A DNA stretch of 48,685 nucleotides from an uncultured Pseudomonadota bacterium (GCA_937138395.1 CAKZPB010000119.1:1-48685); one strand, 5' to 3'. Counted from the first letter of the stretch, positions 26,554-35,955 are shown. Made by a program: numbers and translations. The notes: generated by a model from the letters alone, not told the origin.

Positions 26554-28242
26554 ATGATTCGAAGTGCCATGATCTCATCGGCGATTGCATTATTATGCTT
26601 GGCCGGTGCTGCCGCAGCCGACACCGAGTTTGAATCTCGGGCCACTGACATGCTCCAGACTGTTTTTCCAGATGACGCGCCGGGTGCCGTGGCAGTGGTG
26701 AGCCGAAACGGCGAGGTCATTTTCAATCGGGCGTTCGGCATGGCGAATATAGGCCTTGAGGTTTCGGCAGAAACTGATCATATGTTTCGCTTGGCATCGG
26801 TGACCAAGCAATATGCTGCGGCAGCGTTGCTGGCATTGATCGAGGATGGTGAGGTGGCGCTGGATGATCCTATTTCCAGATTCCTGCCTGATTTTCCCGT
26901 TGGAGAGGTCACGATGCAGCAGTTGTTGAATCACACATCGGGTATCAAGAGCTATACCAACATTCCCGGGTATATGAGTTCAGAAAAGATTCGTGCCGAT
27001 CTTGGTACAGACGCGCTGGTGGCCGTGTTTGCCGATGAAGCAGTGGATTTTGCGCCAGGCGAACAAATGGAATACAACAATTCAGGCTATGTGCTGATCG
27101 GTGCCGTGATTGAGGCGGTGTCGGGCCAGCCCTGGAATGAATTCATTCGAGAACGGCTGCTGTTGCCGCTGGATATCGAACAGACCGATGCATATGACGA
27201 TAATGCGATCGTGCCTGGACGCGTGCAGGGCTATGCCGGTCCGGCTGATGCGCCGCAGCGCGCTCCATTCCTGTCGATGACGCAACCACATGCGGCCGGT
27301 GCCTTGATGGGAACAGCCGCCGCAGTCGATCGCTGGTCGTTCGCGCTGCATACCGGCAAAGTGCTGGGTGATGACCTCTACCAAGCGATGATCACGCCTC
27401 AAGGTGCGGCAGTGAATGCAATGGGTGGTCATGGCTATGGCTATGGTCTTTTCATTGGTGAGTGGTTCGGCCAGCCGGCCTATTATCACGGTGGTGGTAT
27501 CTTCGGCTTTACGACGCACACCTTGTGGTTGCCGGAAGAGCAATTATCGGTCGTGTTGTTGAGCAATCGGGCCGGACCAGGTTGGGGCACGCAGGATATC
27601 TCGCTGCGCCTGGCTGGACTCGCTACCGGACGTGCCTATCCAGTAGACCGGGCAGCAGTCGAGATGAGCGACGCTGATCGGGCCCAATTTCACGGAACCT
27701 ATCGAATTGACGACGACACTGTTCGCACCATCCGTATCGAAGATGGACGGCTGATCAGCCAGCGCCAGGGCAGCCAGGACTTCACCGTGTTTCCGGTTGA
27801 AAATGACCGCCTTGCGTTCGAGAACTCACTCGCATCGTATTCGGTCGAACGCGATGACGCCGGCAATGTGACTGCGGTAGCCCTGCATACCGGCTGGGGT
27901 GGCGAGCCGGAGCGGGCCGTCAGGATCAGTGACGAGATTCAGATACGTGAAACCGTCGAAGTCGCTGAAGAAGATTTGCGGCGCTTGGTCGGCAACTATC
28001 AGTTACAGCCTGGTTTTGTGCTGTCAGTCAGCATCAATGCGGGCCAGCTGCAGGTTCAGGCAACCGGACAGGGGCCAATTCTGATGCAGGCCGAGTCCAG
28101 CGCCCGATTCTTTAACACGCAGGTCGGTGCCGATATTGCGTTCGAGCTGCCTGCATCGGGCTCTGCCACCAGCCTGACGCTGTTCCAGGGCGGCCAGGAA
28201 ATGCCTGCCCCAAGAATTGAAAAGGCCTCCGAGAATGAGTAG
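26554..28242 (+). CDS. Exported serine hydrolase (beta-lactamase class C / DD-peptidase fold)
   Basis: 562 residues from ATG 26554, with AAGGA nine bases upstream. The signal peptide is cleaved near LAGAAAA-DTE (residue 22). Active-site motifs: Ser82-Val-Thr-Lys85 in FRLASVTKQYAA, YNNSGYVLIG as the Tyr-x-Asn element, and YHGGGIFGF as the third. About 200 residues of beta-rich sequence follow the catalytic domain, as in D-aminopeptidase-like relatives. Predicted periplasmic. It is a distant paralogue of the membrane-tethered hydrolase at 9510 and lacks that protein's C-terminal helices. Substrate unknown: peptides, esters or beta-lactams are all possible for the fold. Confidence 0.88.
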   Translation: MIRSAMISSAIALLCLAGAAAADTEFESRATDMLQTVFPDDAPGAVAVVSRNGEVIFNRAFGMANIGLEVSAETDHMFRLASVTKQYAAAALLALIEDGEVALDDPISRFLPDFPVGEVTMQQLLNHTSGIKSYTNIPGYMSSEKIRADLGTDALVAVFADEAVDFAPGEQMEYNNSGYVLIGAVIEAVSGQPWNEFIRERLLLPLDIEQTDAYDDNAIVPGRVQGYAGPADAPQRAPFLSMTQPHAAGALMGTAAAVDRWSFALHTGKVLGDDLYQAMITPQGAAVNAMGGHGYGYGLFIGEWFGQPAYYHGGGIFGFTTHTLWLPEEQLSVVLLSNRAGPGWGTQDISLRLAGLATGRAYPVDRAAVEMSDADRAQFHGTYRIDDDTVRTIRIEDGRLISQRQGSQDFTVFPVENDRLAFENSLASYSVERDDAGNVTAVALHTGWGGEPERAVRISDEIQIRETVEVAEEDLRRLVGNYQLQPGFVLSVSINAGQLQVQATGQGPILMQAESSARFFNTQVGADIAFELPASGSATSLTLFQGGQEMPAPRIEKASENE

Positions 28243-28286
28243 GGTCATCGCGCCATTGGCTTGACCGGGCACATTGGCGGCGTTGG

Positions 28287-29027
28287 CTATTGATTACCGG
28301 AGCCGTCTGATTTGATCATCGGCTCGTCGGTCTCCCTGCGACCGTCATACCAGAGATCCAGCCCTTCGCGTCTGCGACCCGCCGCAAACCCGCCCAAAAT
28401 AAAATGGCCGATGGTTCGCCACTGCTCTTTCCTGCTGTAGAGCCGCCATTTACGTCCCGAAGTCACGACCGGCGTTTTCAGTACCTTGAAGGGGCCCTGG
28501 CGCTTGAGAGCGCGACTCAGGTGGATTTCTTCCGAGGCATAGTAGCGCTCATCGAAGCCGCCAACGGCCTCGAAGGCTGAGCGGCGACTGTAGATAAAAC
28601 AGCCGGCAGCCCATCCTGTCATGCGCCAAATGGCCATAACGACAATCAACAGCACGCGCTCGGGAAAACCGGGAGCATCGTCGATGCGTATGCGGGCGCC
28701 TCCAGCGGTAGCGCCTGCATCCAGCGCATCGAGCATTTCGTGTATCAGCACTGCATTGATCTGCGTATCTGCGTCCACAAATACCAGGATGTCGCCAGCA
28801 GCTTCGGCTGCGCCGGCGTTGCGAGTCGCTGCAATCTGCCGGTGGTCAACGCGGATCACTCGAGCTTCGTAAGCCGCTGCAATGGCTGCGGTTTCGTCAT
28901 TCGACGCGTCATCCACCACGATCACCTCATAAGGCCATTCGATGGCTTCTGCAGCGCGATGGATTGTTTCCAGGCAAGCACTGATTTCTGATGCTTCATT
29001 ATGCGCAGGAATAACAAACGAAATCAT
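28287..29027 (-). CDS. Family 2 glycosyltransferase
   Basis: 246 residues, GT-A fold. ISFVIPAHNEASEISACLETI opens the protein, VIVVDDASNDETAAIA gives the nucleotide-binding Asp pair, and ILVFVDADTQI holds the metal-binding Asp-x-Asp. FDERYYASEEIHLSRALKRQG contains the ED-like acceptor base region. A hydrophobic stretch (VLLIVVMAIWRMTGWAAG) could touch the membrane. Donor and acceptor are unknown. It is divergent from the envelope cassette at 29265 and convergent with the serine hydrolase. Function as a lipid or surface glycan transferase is inference. Confidence 0.88.
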   Translation of the reverse strand: MISFVIPAHNEASEISACLETIHRAAEAIEWPYEVIVVDDASNDETAAIAAAYEARVIRVDHRQIAATRNAGAAEAAGDILVFVDADTQINAVLIHEMLDALDAGATAGGARIRIDDAPGFPERVLLIVVMAIWRMTGWAAGCFIYSRRSAFEAVGGFDERYYASEEIHLSRALKRQGPFKVLKTPVVTSGRKWRLYSRKEQWRTIGHFILGGFAAGRRREGLDLWYDGRRETDEPMIKSDGSGNQ

Positions 29028-29247
29028 TAGGGTTCAATCGGCTTGTTTGATCGGTTCCAAGTGCGACAGCCTAATGGATTCATGCAAAAAACACGACAAC
29101 AACCAGAGACTGCGTGTTGTCGCGTGTATCGCCACTCGTTCAATGACGACCGTTCTGCGATCGCAATCGGCATCAGGTGTTTGAGGTATGCATCCAGTGA
29201 AGGGTGAAGGGGCCGGCCTGCGTATAGCAATGTAACCAAGCAAAAAT

Positions 29248-29260
29248 AAGAACGGTTCTT
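29248..29260. promoter_or_regulatory. Palindrome overlapping the ribosome-binding region of the envelope cassette
   Basis: AAGAACGGTTCTT, two perfect 6-base arms around a central G, ending four bases before the ATG at 29265. It could be an operator for the divergent glycosyltransferase/hydrolase spacer or a hairpin that hides the start. A related GAACG-G-CGTTC occurs at 32640-32650 inside the same cassette. Confidence 0.35.
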
Positions 29261-29264
29261 TGCC

Positions 29265-30260
29265 ATGCACATCGTACGCCAAGATCAAGCCAACCTTCCG
29301 CTGGCAACTGCAGATCTGGAAAATCAATGCGGTGCGTCAACTACACCGACGCTGCCGTCCGGAAAGGTTGCTCGCTTGACGCCGATGCTCAAAGCCTATA
29401 CCGGCGCGATACGCGGCCTCGATCGACTGGCTCCTGGTTTGACCACCCAATTATTGCTGAAATTATTTGTACGGCCGCGACGCCGACGCGGGCGTGATTA
29501 TCGGGACAATCTGCCGGCCGGCGCGCAGCGCCTGGCCATTGACTACCGCAGCCAGTCGCTGACCGGCTGGTGCTGGGGCAGGCGTGGCCCAACGGTACTG
29601 CTCGTGCATGGCTGGGAAGACCACAGCGGCACGATGCTGAAACTAGTCAATCCTCTGCGCGAACGAGGCTACCGTGTTCTGACGTTGGATGCGCCGGGTC
29701 ATGGTCTGTCGCCGGCGATGGATACACACTTGATAGACACAAGCGATGCGCTGGCTGCTGTGCTGGAGCAGTCAGGTGGTTGCTCGGCCATTATTGCTCA
29801 TTCCTATGGTGCCGCTGCTACGGCACTGATGCTTGCTCGCTTGCCACAGTGGATGCCGCAGCATCTGACGCTGGTCTCGCCGATGCTGGATATTCTCCAG
29901 CATCTGGCCATTTTTGCTGGCATTGCAGGCCTGTCTCCGGACGGTTGGCATCGATTGCAGCGCCGTGTTGGCGAGCGTTTGGGCCAACCGCTGGAGAGCA
30001 TCAGCACCCTGGATGCGGCCGTGCAGCTTCAGACGCCGGGGTTGATTGTTCACGATCGAAATGACCCCTTGATCCCATATGCGATCAGTGCTCGTCTGGC
30101 GGAGTGCTGGAGCAGTGGAGAGCTACTCGCCACCCAGGGTCTGGGTCATCGTCGGATCCTGAGCTGCGCGCGCGTTGTGGATGAAATCCTGGATCGAATG
30201 GATGTCAATTTGAGCACTTCGGTTTCAACCACCAATTACGACCTGGAGCGACGTCCATGA
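29265..30260 (+). CDS. Alpha/beta hydrolase, first gene of envelope cassette
   Basis: 331 residues. Hydrolase core from about residue 105: VLLVHGWEDHSG (oxyanion loop), LDAPGHGLSP, nucleophile Ser in IAHSYGAAA, acid in VHDRNDPLIPY and His in GLGHRRIL. A basic segment (RPRRRRGRDYR, about residue 71) precedes the core. No signal peptide is visible, so it is cytosolic or membrane-associated. Its stop overlaps the start of the MMPL permease (ATGA at 30257-30260), implying linked production. Inference: it may make or trim the lipid or ester that the permease moves. The substrate is not deducible. Confidence 0.85.
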   Translation: MHIVRQDQANLPLATADLENQCGASTTPTLPSGKVARLTPMLKAYTGAIRGLDRLAPGLTTQLLLKLFVRPRRRRGRDYRDNLPAGAQRLAIDYRSQSLTGWCWGRRGPTVLLVHGWEDHSGTMLKLVNPLRERGYRVLTLDAPGHGLSPAMDTHLIDTSDALAAVLEQSGGCSAIIAHSYGAAATALMLARLPQWMPQHLTLVSPMLDILQHLAIFAGIAGLSPDGWHRLQRRVGERLGQPLESISTLDAAVQLQTPGLIVHDRNDPLIPYAISARLAECWSSGELLATQGLGHRRILSCARVVDEILDRMDVNLSTSVSTTNYDLERRP

Positions 30261-32623
30261 ATACAGGAATACCGATCCAATCTGCCCGACTGGGAAACAA
30301 ACTCCGCAGCATTCTGAGGCAGTCCATCATGCGTCCGGTAGTTGTCCTGATGACCTGCCTCTTGCTGTTGATTCCGCTTGGCGCGGGTTTGACCAAGATT
30401 CAGAAAGATCCGTCGGTCGATGCGTTTGTCCCCAGTGATCACCCGGCTGCTGCTGCGCGTGATCAGGCGCGTGAGTGGTTTGGTCTGGAAGACCCAATCA
30501 TTGTTGGCTTGATCGGTGATCACGGTCAATCGGTGTTTACGGTCGAGGGATTGACCGCACTGCGTATGTTGCATCAGAAAATCAAGGCCCTGCCAGACGT
30601 GCGCAGCGCTGATGTGATCAGCGTGCACAGCAAACATGCCATCAGCGGCAACAACGGTGATCTACTGGTAGACCCCATTATTGAAGATGGTCCGGTCACG
30701 CTCCAAACCGCGGACCTGGCGCTGGACCGGCTGCGCAGCATGCCAATGTTGCTTGGCTTGCTGGCCAACCACGATGGCACGGTCGCCACCATTATTGCAC
30801 CGGTCAATGACCCGAATCGGGCCAGTGTGGTCTATGAGCAGATTGTTGCCCTGAGCGAGCTCGCTCCTGCCGGGATGTCGCTGCATGTGGCGGGAGTTGC
30901 TGGCATGAACGCGCGCCTGGCCGATATTGTCAATACCGATACGCGCATCTTCATTCCGGCCGCGATGGTGACCGTCTTGCTAATCGTCTGGTTTGCTTTG
31001 CGCAAGCCCATCGCAGTCGTCGGGCCGCTGTTCGTGATTGCCGGTTCAGCGGTCACTGCGCTGGGTCTGTTGGGCTGGAGTGGTGCAGATTACTATCTGA
31101 TTACCTCGGCTTTGCCGGTGGTGATCATGGCGCTGGCAGTGGCCGACAGCATGCACCTGTCGGTCTACTACCTGCGCTATCGCAGTGAAGATACCCGGCT
31201 CAGTAGCTCACAGGCGATTGAGCTGGCGTTACGGCACACCTGGCTGCCGATTTCTTTGACCAGTGTAACCACGATGGCAGCATTTGCTGGCCTTTCGATA
31301 GGCGCTGATATGCAGCCGATTCGTGAGTTTGGCCAGTTTGCTGTCGTGGGTGTGGCGGCTGCCTGGATACTGAGTTTGACCGCATTACCGGCCATTATTG
31401 TGCTGACCAACCTGAAACCGGCGCCTCAAGTCGGTGTGGCAAGCAATCGCAATATTCATGCTGCCGGACTGTTGGATCGGCTACTGCGCTCGATTACCCA
31501 ATTGTCCTTGCAACGGCCAATTGCGACTTCGCTGGGCGTGCTTGCGTTGATCGGTACATTGGTGATGTTCGCGATGGATGCGCGCTTTGATTACGAGCGC
31601 AAACGGTATTTTCAGCCAAACGATCCGGTCAACGTGGCCGATCAGGCGATCAATCAGACGCTGGGTGGCATGAATTTTCTGGATGTCACTGTCACAGCCC
31701 CGGATGCGGGTGGAATCATGACAGTAGATGCGCTCCTGGCGCTGGCCGAACTGCGCGCGGCCATGGACGATCTGCCACAGGTTGTGCACGTCTCCGGTAT
31801 TGACCAGTCGATTGCCAAAATGCACGAAGTGTTGACGGACGCCGCACCCGGCACTTTGCCCGAACGTGCGCTGGCACCTGCTCAATACATGTTCTTGTAT
31901 GAGGCATCCAGTGAGCCCGAAGACTTTCGGCACGAGATCGATTATGACCATAGTCGCGCGTTGATTCGTGCGCAGTTGGCCAGCGATCAGTATTCCGTTA
32001 CTCGGCCCGTAGTGCGCGAGCTTGAAAAGATCGTCACTGCGTGGTCGGCGAAGTCGGGGCTGAACGCTGCCGTCAGTGGTCGCGTAGCCGTCAACGAAGG
32101 ATGGATGAGCCTGCTGGCTGAACGCCACTTTCTGGCACTGGGCCTGGCTGCCCTGTTGGTTTTTCTGACCTCGGTCATGGCGTTTCGCGCTTTGGGGCCC
32201 GCATTGCTGGCGATGGTGCCGGTCGGTATTGGTGTCCTGTTTGTGTACGCCACGATGGGCTTGCTGCACGTCGATATCGCACCGGCCACTTCAATGACTG
32301 CCGCTATTGCGACTGGCCTGGGCGTGGATTTTGGTATTCACCTGATTGCCTATGTGCGCAAACAACTGCAGGCCGGAGCTTCGCTGGAGGAAGCGCTGGC
32401 CGGCCGCTACCTGCTGGTCGCCCGGGCTTGCTTCTTTTCGGCCGTGGCGCTCGGCGTGGCGTTAGCAGTCATGGCCTTGAGTGGTGCGCCGCCGTTGCGC
32501 TGGTTCGGTGTGCTGGTCTCGGCCGGTGCATTCGGAAGCCTGATTGGTGCAGTGGTAATTCTTCCGGCGCTGCTTGTGCTAAGCCGCCCACTGGTGATCT
32601 GGAGACTCCGCCATGCATCGTGA
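30257..32623 (+). CDS. MMPL/RND-family lipid or hydrophobe exporter
   Basis: 788 residues in two similar halves. The first membrane helix (about 27-46) is followed by a periplasmic domain to about 225, then five helices to about 385. A second cycle has one helix near 415-435, a periplasmic domain to about 620, then five helices to the end. MALAVADSMHLSVYYLRY and the matching GLGVDFGIHLIAYVRK carry the membrane Asp residues expected for proton coupling. This is the size and plan of MMPL/HpnN-type RND pumps that move lipids, not the larger AcrB type. It overlaps the upstream hydrolase, and the LolA-like and barrel genes follow on the same strand. Confidence 0.92.
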   Translation: MNTGIPIQSARLGNKLRSILRQSIMRPVVVLMTCLLLLIPLGAGLTKIQKDPSVDAFVPSDHPAAAARDQAREWFGLEDPIIVGLIGDHGQSVFTVEGLTALRMLHQKIKALPDVRSADVISVHSKHAISGNNGDLLVDPIIEDGPVTLQTADLALDRLRSMPMLLGLLANHDGTVATIIAPVNDPNRASVVYEQIVALSELAPAGMSLHVAGVAGMNARLADIVNTDTRIFIPAAMVTVLLIVWFALRKPIAVVGPLFVIAGSAVTALGLLGWSGADYYLITSALPVVIMALAVADSMHLSVYYLRYRSEDTRLSSSQAIELALRHTWLPISLTSVTTMAAFAGLSIGADMQPIREFGQFAVVGVAAAWILSLTALPAIIVLTNLKPAPQVGVASNRNIHAAGLLDRLLRSITQLSLQRPIATSLGVLALIGTLVMFAMDARFDYERKRYFQPNDPVNVADQAINQTLGGMNFLDVTVTAPDAGGIMTVDALLALAELRAAMDDLPQVVHVSGIDQSIAKMHEVLTDAAPGTLPERALAPAQYMFLYEASSEPEDFRHEIDYDHSRALIRAQLASDQYSVTRPVVRELEKIVTAWSAKSGLNAAVSGRVAVNEGWMSLLAERHFLALGLAALLVFLTSVMAFRALGPALLAMVPVGIGVLFVYATMGLLHVDIAPATSMTAAIATGLGVDFGIHLIAYVRKQLQAGASLEEALAGRYLLVARACFFSAVALGVALAVMALSGAPPLRWFGVLVSAGAFGSLIGAVVILPALLVLSRPLVIWRLRHAS

Positions 32624-32633
32624 GACTCTGAAT

Positions 32634-32658
32634 GTTTCTGAACGGCGTTCGTTTCTGA
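32634..32658. promoter_or_regulatory. Direct repeat flanking a palindrome between permease and LolA-like genes
   Basis: GTTTCTGA occurs at 32634-32641 and 32651-32658, 17 bases apart, around GAACGGCGTTC (32640-32650; arms GAACG/CGTTC). It lies in the 105-base gap before the LolA-like gene. A regulator-binding site or an RNA hairpin is possible; no clear promoter is seen with it. Confidence 0.3.
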
Positions 32659-32728
32659 CGGAAAGGCCGAACATGATTTGGCCTACATCAGCGCCGAGCA
32701 ATGATCGTTATAGTCGGGAGTTTAAAAA

Positions 32729-33694
32729 ATGAGAAACAACGTGACCGCTGAATCCCTGTTGCGACGTACCTTTGCGGGCGGCTCGCTGCATTTTAGCTCG
32801 CATGCTCGGAGCGGCCAAGATACGCTCGCCGAAGTCACAGCGAGTCATCCTGCAAGGAGACCGTCACGACCACTCAGACGTATTCAGAGGTTCCCTCGTT
32901 TACTACTGATGCTGCTGCTGTATTCGAGTGTGGTCGCCGCTCAGGACTGGACCGAGAATGCTGAAGGTCGCGTTTTAGGCCAGGCTGTTTATGAACGGCC
33001 GGCCAGTATTGGACGTGCCGGTGACATGCACTTCAAATTGACCAACAAGCGCGGACGCAGTCGCGAGCGCCTGGCCATGATGGTGCGAACCCAGGACGAA
33101 CACACGACCCGGGTGGCGATCTTCTTTAAATCACCTGCGGCAATTCAGAATACTGCATTCCTAAGTCATGAGCACGATCACCAGGAAGACGATAGCTGGT
33201 TGTATCTACCGGCCACCGATCGGGTACGTCGTCTACCTGCAGCAGAACGTGGTGATGCATTTATCGGCTCGGATTTAAGCTACGGAGATATTCGCGACAA
33301 CTTCCGTTTTCCGACTGAGCACTGGCGCTTTCGGTCAACCGGCATGCGAACAAAAAATGGCAAAGATCTAAGGGTTCTGGAAGGTCTGGCGCGAAGTGAG
33401 GAAAGTGCTCGTGAGATGGGCTATGGCCGCTTTGAAGCACTGATTGACGAAGACACGCTGTTTCCGGTTGAAGTGGCCTATTTCGATGTCTACGACCAAC
33501 CGCTTAAGCAGACCGAGGTTATGGAAATTGGTCGGGTCGGGGATGCATGGGTGGCGTTGGCCTTTTCGGTCCGCAATCTGCAAACGGGCCATCGTACTGA
33601 CATCACCTTTGAAGGAATGCGGGCCGTGCCGAACCTGGATGAGCGGGTATTTCAGCCCGCTGCACTGGTCGACGGTGTGCCGAGGATTCGCTAG
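32729..33694 (+). CDS. Outer membrane lipoprotein-sorting (LolA-like) periplasmic protein
   Basis: 321 residues. The ATG at 32729 is set by GGGAG eight bases before it, yet the signal hydrophobic core only appears at residues 57-70 (LLLMLLLYSSVVA), leaving an unusually long basic N-region. The mature part has RAGDMHFKLTNKRGRSRERLAMM, IFFKSPAAIQNTAFLSHEH, DDSWLYLPATDRVRRLPAAERGDAFIGSDLSYGD and a final DERVFQPAAL. This is the LolA-like fold family often placed beside MMPL pumps. It probably carries a hydrophobic cargo across the periplasm from the permease to the outer membrane; that is inference from family and gene order. Confidence 0.88.
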   Translation: MRNNVTAESLLRRTFAGGSLHFSSHARSGQDTLAEVTASHPARRPSRPLRRIQRFPRLLLMLLLYSSVVAAQDWTENAEGRVLGQAVYERPASIGRAGDMHFKLTNKRGRSRERLAMMVRTQDEHTTRVAIFFKSPAAIQNTAFLSHEHDHQEDDSWLYLPATDRVRRLPAAERGDAFIGSDLSYGDIRDNFRFPTEHWRFRSTGMRTKNGKDLRVLEGLARSEESAREMGYGRFEALIDEDTLFPVEVAYFDVYDQPLKQTEVMEIGRVGDAWVALAFSVRNLQTGHRTDITFEGMRAVPNLDERVFQPAALVDGVPRIR

Positions 33695-35032
33695 ATGGTT
33701 TCTTTTCAATTGCGCAAAAACCATCGCCTGCTGATTTTGCTATTGATGGTCGGTCTTCTAGCGCCGGTGACACCGGCTTTGGCAGGACTCGAGCTGGTTT
33801 CGCATCGAACCGAACTGGATTACTGGCTTGGCGTGGACGGCGAGGAGGGGCGGATTGCGCTGTCCCGTCTCAGCATTCGGCCCGAAATCAAGTTGCGATT
33901 TGACCAGGGTTGGCGCCTGGAGGCGGCAGGGCGTTTCGAGGCTGCACGAGATCGAACCGGGTTGGGTACCGTTGAAACCTACTCGTCAGCATCCAGGCCA
34001 TTGATCGACAACGATGACGTCCGACTTGAAATCGACCGGCTGGTCTTGAGCCGCAGGATTGGCGATCATCGCCTGAGTTTCGGCAAGCAGACCATTGCAT
34101 GGGGCGTGCTTGATGGAATTCAGATCACCGATCGATTCGACCCGGTGCGGCGGCGTGATTTCGTGCTGACCGAAGTTCGACCCGAGCGCCTGGCGCGTTG
34201 GGGTCTGCGCTGGCAGCGTGAGGGTGAGGGGCTGAACGTCGATCTGGCCGTTGCCTTTGATCCGACCGTTAACCAACTGGCCAATGCCGGGGATCGATTT
34301 CAGCCGCTGGCATCCAGGCTGCTGGGCGGTCTTGCTATTGATCCAGGGTCTGCCGATATTCCAATTATGCAGAGTGAGCGCGATCGCTATTGGCACGATG
34401 CGACACTCGGACTGCGCCTGAGTCGCCGCATTGGACGTGCCGATGCCAGCCTGTTGTTCCTGTCAGGCCCTGATCCTGAACCGCTGCTACAACTGGTCGA
34501 CCTGGATGGCAGTCAGTCGGTGATCAATCTGGAACATCCACGTCGCATGCTGATTGGCGGCACGCTCGAATTTCCAGCCGGCAGTCATGTCTGGCGATTG
34601 GAATTGGCCCATAGTCCCGATCAAGCCATCAATACTGAAAGTGAAATTCAATTGAGCAGCGACGAACGTGGCCGAACCCTGGCCGGAATAGGTATGGACT
34701 GGAATGCGCCAGGTGGCTGGTTTATCAATGCTCAGCTTGCAGTTGACCATTTGAGTTCAGGTAGTCCAGTGGCTGTGAGGCCACGCACCGATGTGATTTC
34801 AACATTGCGCATCCAGCGCAGTATTGCCCAGGACACGATCAAACTGCGATCCGAACTGCTGACTTCGCTCAGCGATGCCGACGGCGTGCTTCGCGCTTCA
34901 ATGGACTGGCAATATAGCGATCCGCTCCGCCTGAGTATTGGTGCAGACTGGTTGTTTGGCACACGAGACGGCCTATTCGGACAATATCAAGATGCATCAC
35001 GGGCCTGGCTGCGAATGCGCTTCACGTTCTAA
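33695..35032 (+). CDS. Outer-membrane beta-barrel protein of the MMPL cassette
   Basis: 445 residues starting directly after the LolA-like stop codon. Signal peptide MVSFQLRKNHRLLILLLMVG with cleavage after TPALA (about 30). The remainder alternates short amphipathic strands (IKLRFDQGWRLEAAGRFEAARD, HRLSFGKQTIAWGVLDGIQITD) and ends RAWLRMRFTF with a terminal Phe, the usual signal for barrel assembly. It resembles DUF1302-type porin-like barrels that accompany MMPL pumps. Predicted as the outer-membrane end of the cassette, or a porin-like sink for its cargo. Confidence 0.82.
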   Translation: MVSFQLRKNHRLLILLLMVGLLAPVTPALAGLELVSHRTELDYWLGVDGEEGRIALSRLSIRPEIKLRFDQGWRLEAAGRFEAARDRTGLGTVETYSSASRPLIDNDDVRLEIDRLVLSRRIGDHRLSFGKQTIAWGVLDGIQITDRFDPVRRRDFVLTEVRPERLARWGLRWQREGEGLNVDLAVAFDPTVNQLANAGDRFQPLASRLLGGLAIDPGSADIPIMQSERDRYWHDATLGLRLSRRIGRADASLLFLSGPDPEPLLQLVDLDGSQSVINLEHPRRMLIGGTLEFPAGSHVWRLELAHSPDQAINTESEIQLSSDERGRTLAGIGMDWNAPGGWFINAQLAVDHLSSGSPVAVRPRTDVISTLRIQRSIAQDTIKLRSELLTSLSDADGVLRASMDWQYSDPLRLSIGADWLFGTRDGLFGQYQDASRAWLRMRFTF

Positions 35033-35275
35033 AATCGTGGTCATCCAGAGTCAATATATCGCTGGAAAAAATAACTCAGCGCATATATGATTGCACCGTG
35101 CGTAGATCAAGCTGAAGGGGCTCACCGCAGTATTTCATCCGTGTTCTCTCCAAAAGGTGGGCGCAATCGCTTTTGATCAAACCCGAGCTGATGCCTTTCA
35201 ATAAGTCAGCCAGCGTGCAGTCGACTATTATCTGAAACAGGCATCGTAAGCACATGACCCTATCGCAAGCATTCA

Positions 35276-35854
35276 ATGACTGAAACCGCAATTACACAGC
35301 TATTGAGCCAGGCTGCTCAGGGGCAGGCTGGTGCACAGGACCGATTGATCGCCGCCGTGGTGCAGCGGCTCGAGCTTATGGCCGGGCGGGAAATGGCCGC
35401 CGGAAATCGCGGTGGGCTGCATGGCTTGACAATGGAACCGCGCATGCTCGCTCACGATGCATTGTTGAAAATTCTTGAGCGCCCTTTGGATTTTGAAAAC
35501 CGACGGCATTTCTTCTCCTACGCGAGCAAAGTGATGTCGCGCTGCTTGATCGACTATCAGCGCAAACGACTGGCACAGAAGCGAGGCGGCGATCGGTTTC
35601 AGGTGACGCTCAGCGAGTTGTCGACTGACATTAGTTTTGATTTGCTCGATGTACCGAAAGTGCTTAAGGAGCTCGAGGCTCTGGATGAACGAAAGGCCGA
35701 GCTGGTCGGTTTGCGCGTGTTCTGGGGTGCCAGCATGGAAGAGATTGCCGACATTCTCGACATTTCCCTGTCAACCGCAGAGCGTGATTGGCGCTTTACC
35801 CGCCAATGGTTGGCTCGACGCCTAGATGCCGATCACAATCGCATGAGCTCTTAA
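35276..35854 (+). CDS. ECF sigma factor of the PF07638 (ECF43-like) type
   Basis: 192 residues. Region sigma-2 spans about 20-100 and includes MLAHDALLKILER and HFFSYASKVMSRCLIDYQRKRLAQKRGG. Sigma-4 spans about 130-185 with the helix-turn-helix GASMEEIADILDISLSTAERDW. The acidic patch usual in sigma-2.2 is replaced by a less charged AHDALLK stretch, as in the group activated by phosphorylation from a Ser/Thr kinase (EcfP with PknT in Vibrio parahaemolyticus). A Ser/Thr kinase gene lies convergently 101 bases downstream. No anti-sigma gene is present. Target promoters are unknown. Confidence 0.9.
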   Translation: MTETAITQLLSQAAQGQAGAQDRLIAAVVQRLELMAGREMAAGNRGGLHGLTMEPRMLAHDALLKILERPLDFENRRHFFSYASKVMSRCLIDYQRKRLAQKRGGDRFQVTLSELSTDISFDLLDVPKVLKELEALDERKAELVGLRVFWGASMEEIADILDISLSTAERDWRFTRQWLARRLDADHNRMSS

Positions 35855-35907
35855 GCAGTTTTTGTGCGATTCAAACAGGTTCCAGGACTGGGCCTTGAAA
35901 AGAGCTG

Positions 35908-35934
35908 TTCAACCCTGAAAGACAGGGGATTGAA
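35908..35934. other. Hairpin between convergent sigma factor and kinase genes
   Basis: TTCAA-CCCTG, loop AAAGA, CAGGG, two-base bulge, TTGAA: ten paired bases. There is no T-run on either strand, so it is not a classical terminator, but it could slow transcripts from both sides. Confidence 0.4.
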
Positions 35935-35955
35935 TGAATATCAATGCAGACATCG

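Noticed and set aside
31481-32269. 262-codon open frame opposite the MMPL permease
   Set aside because: Composition (Gln/His/Arg-rich) and position show it is an antisense shadow of a membrane protein gene.
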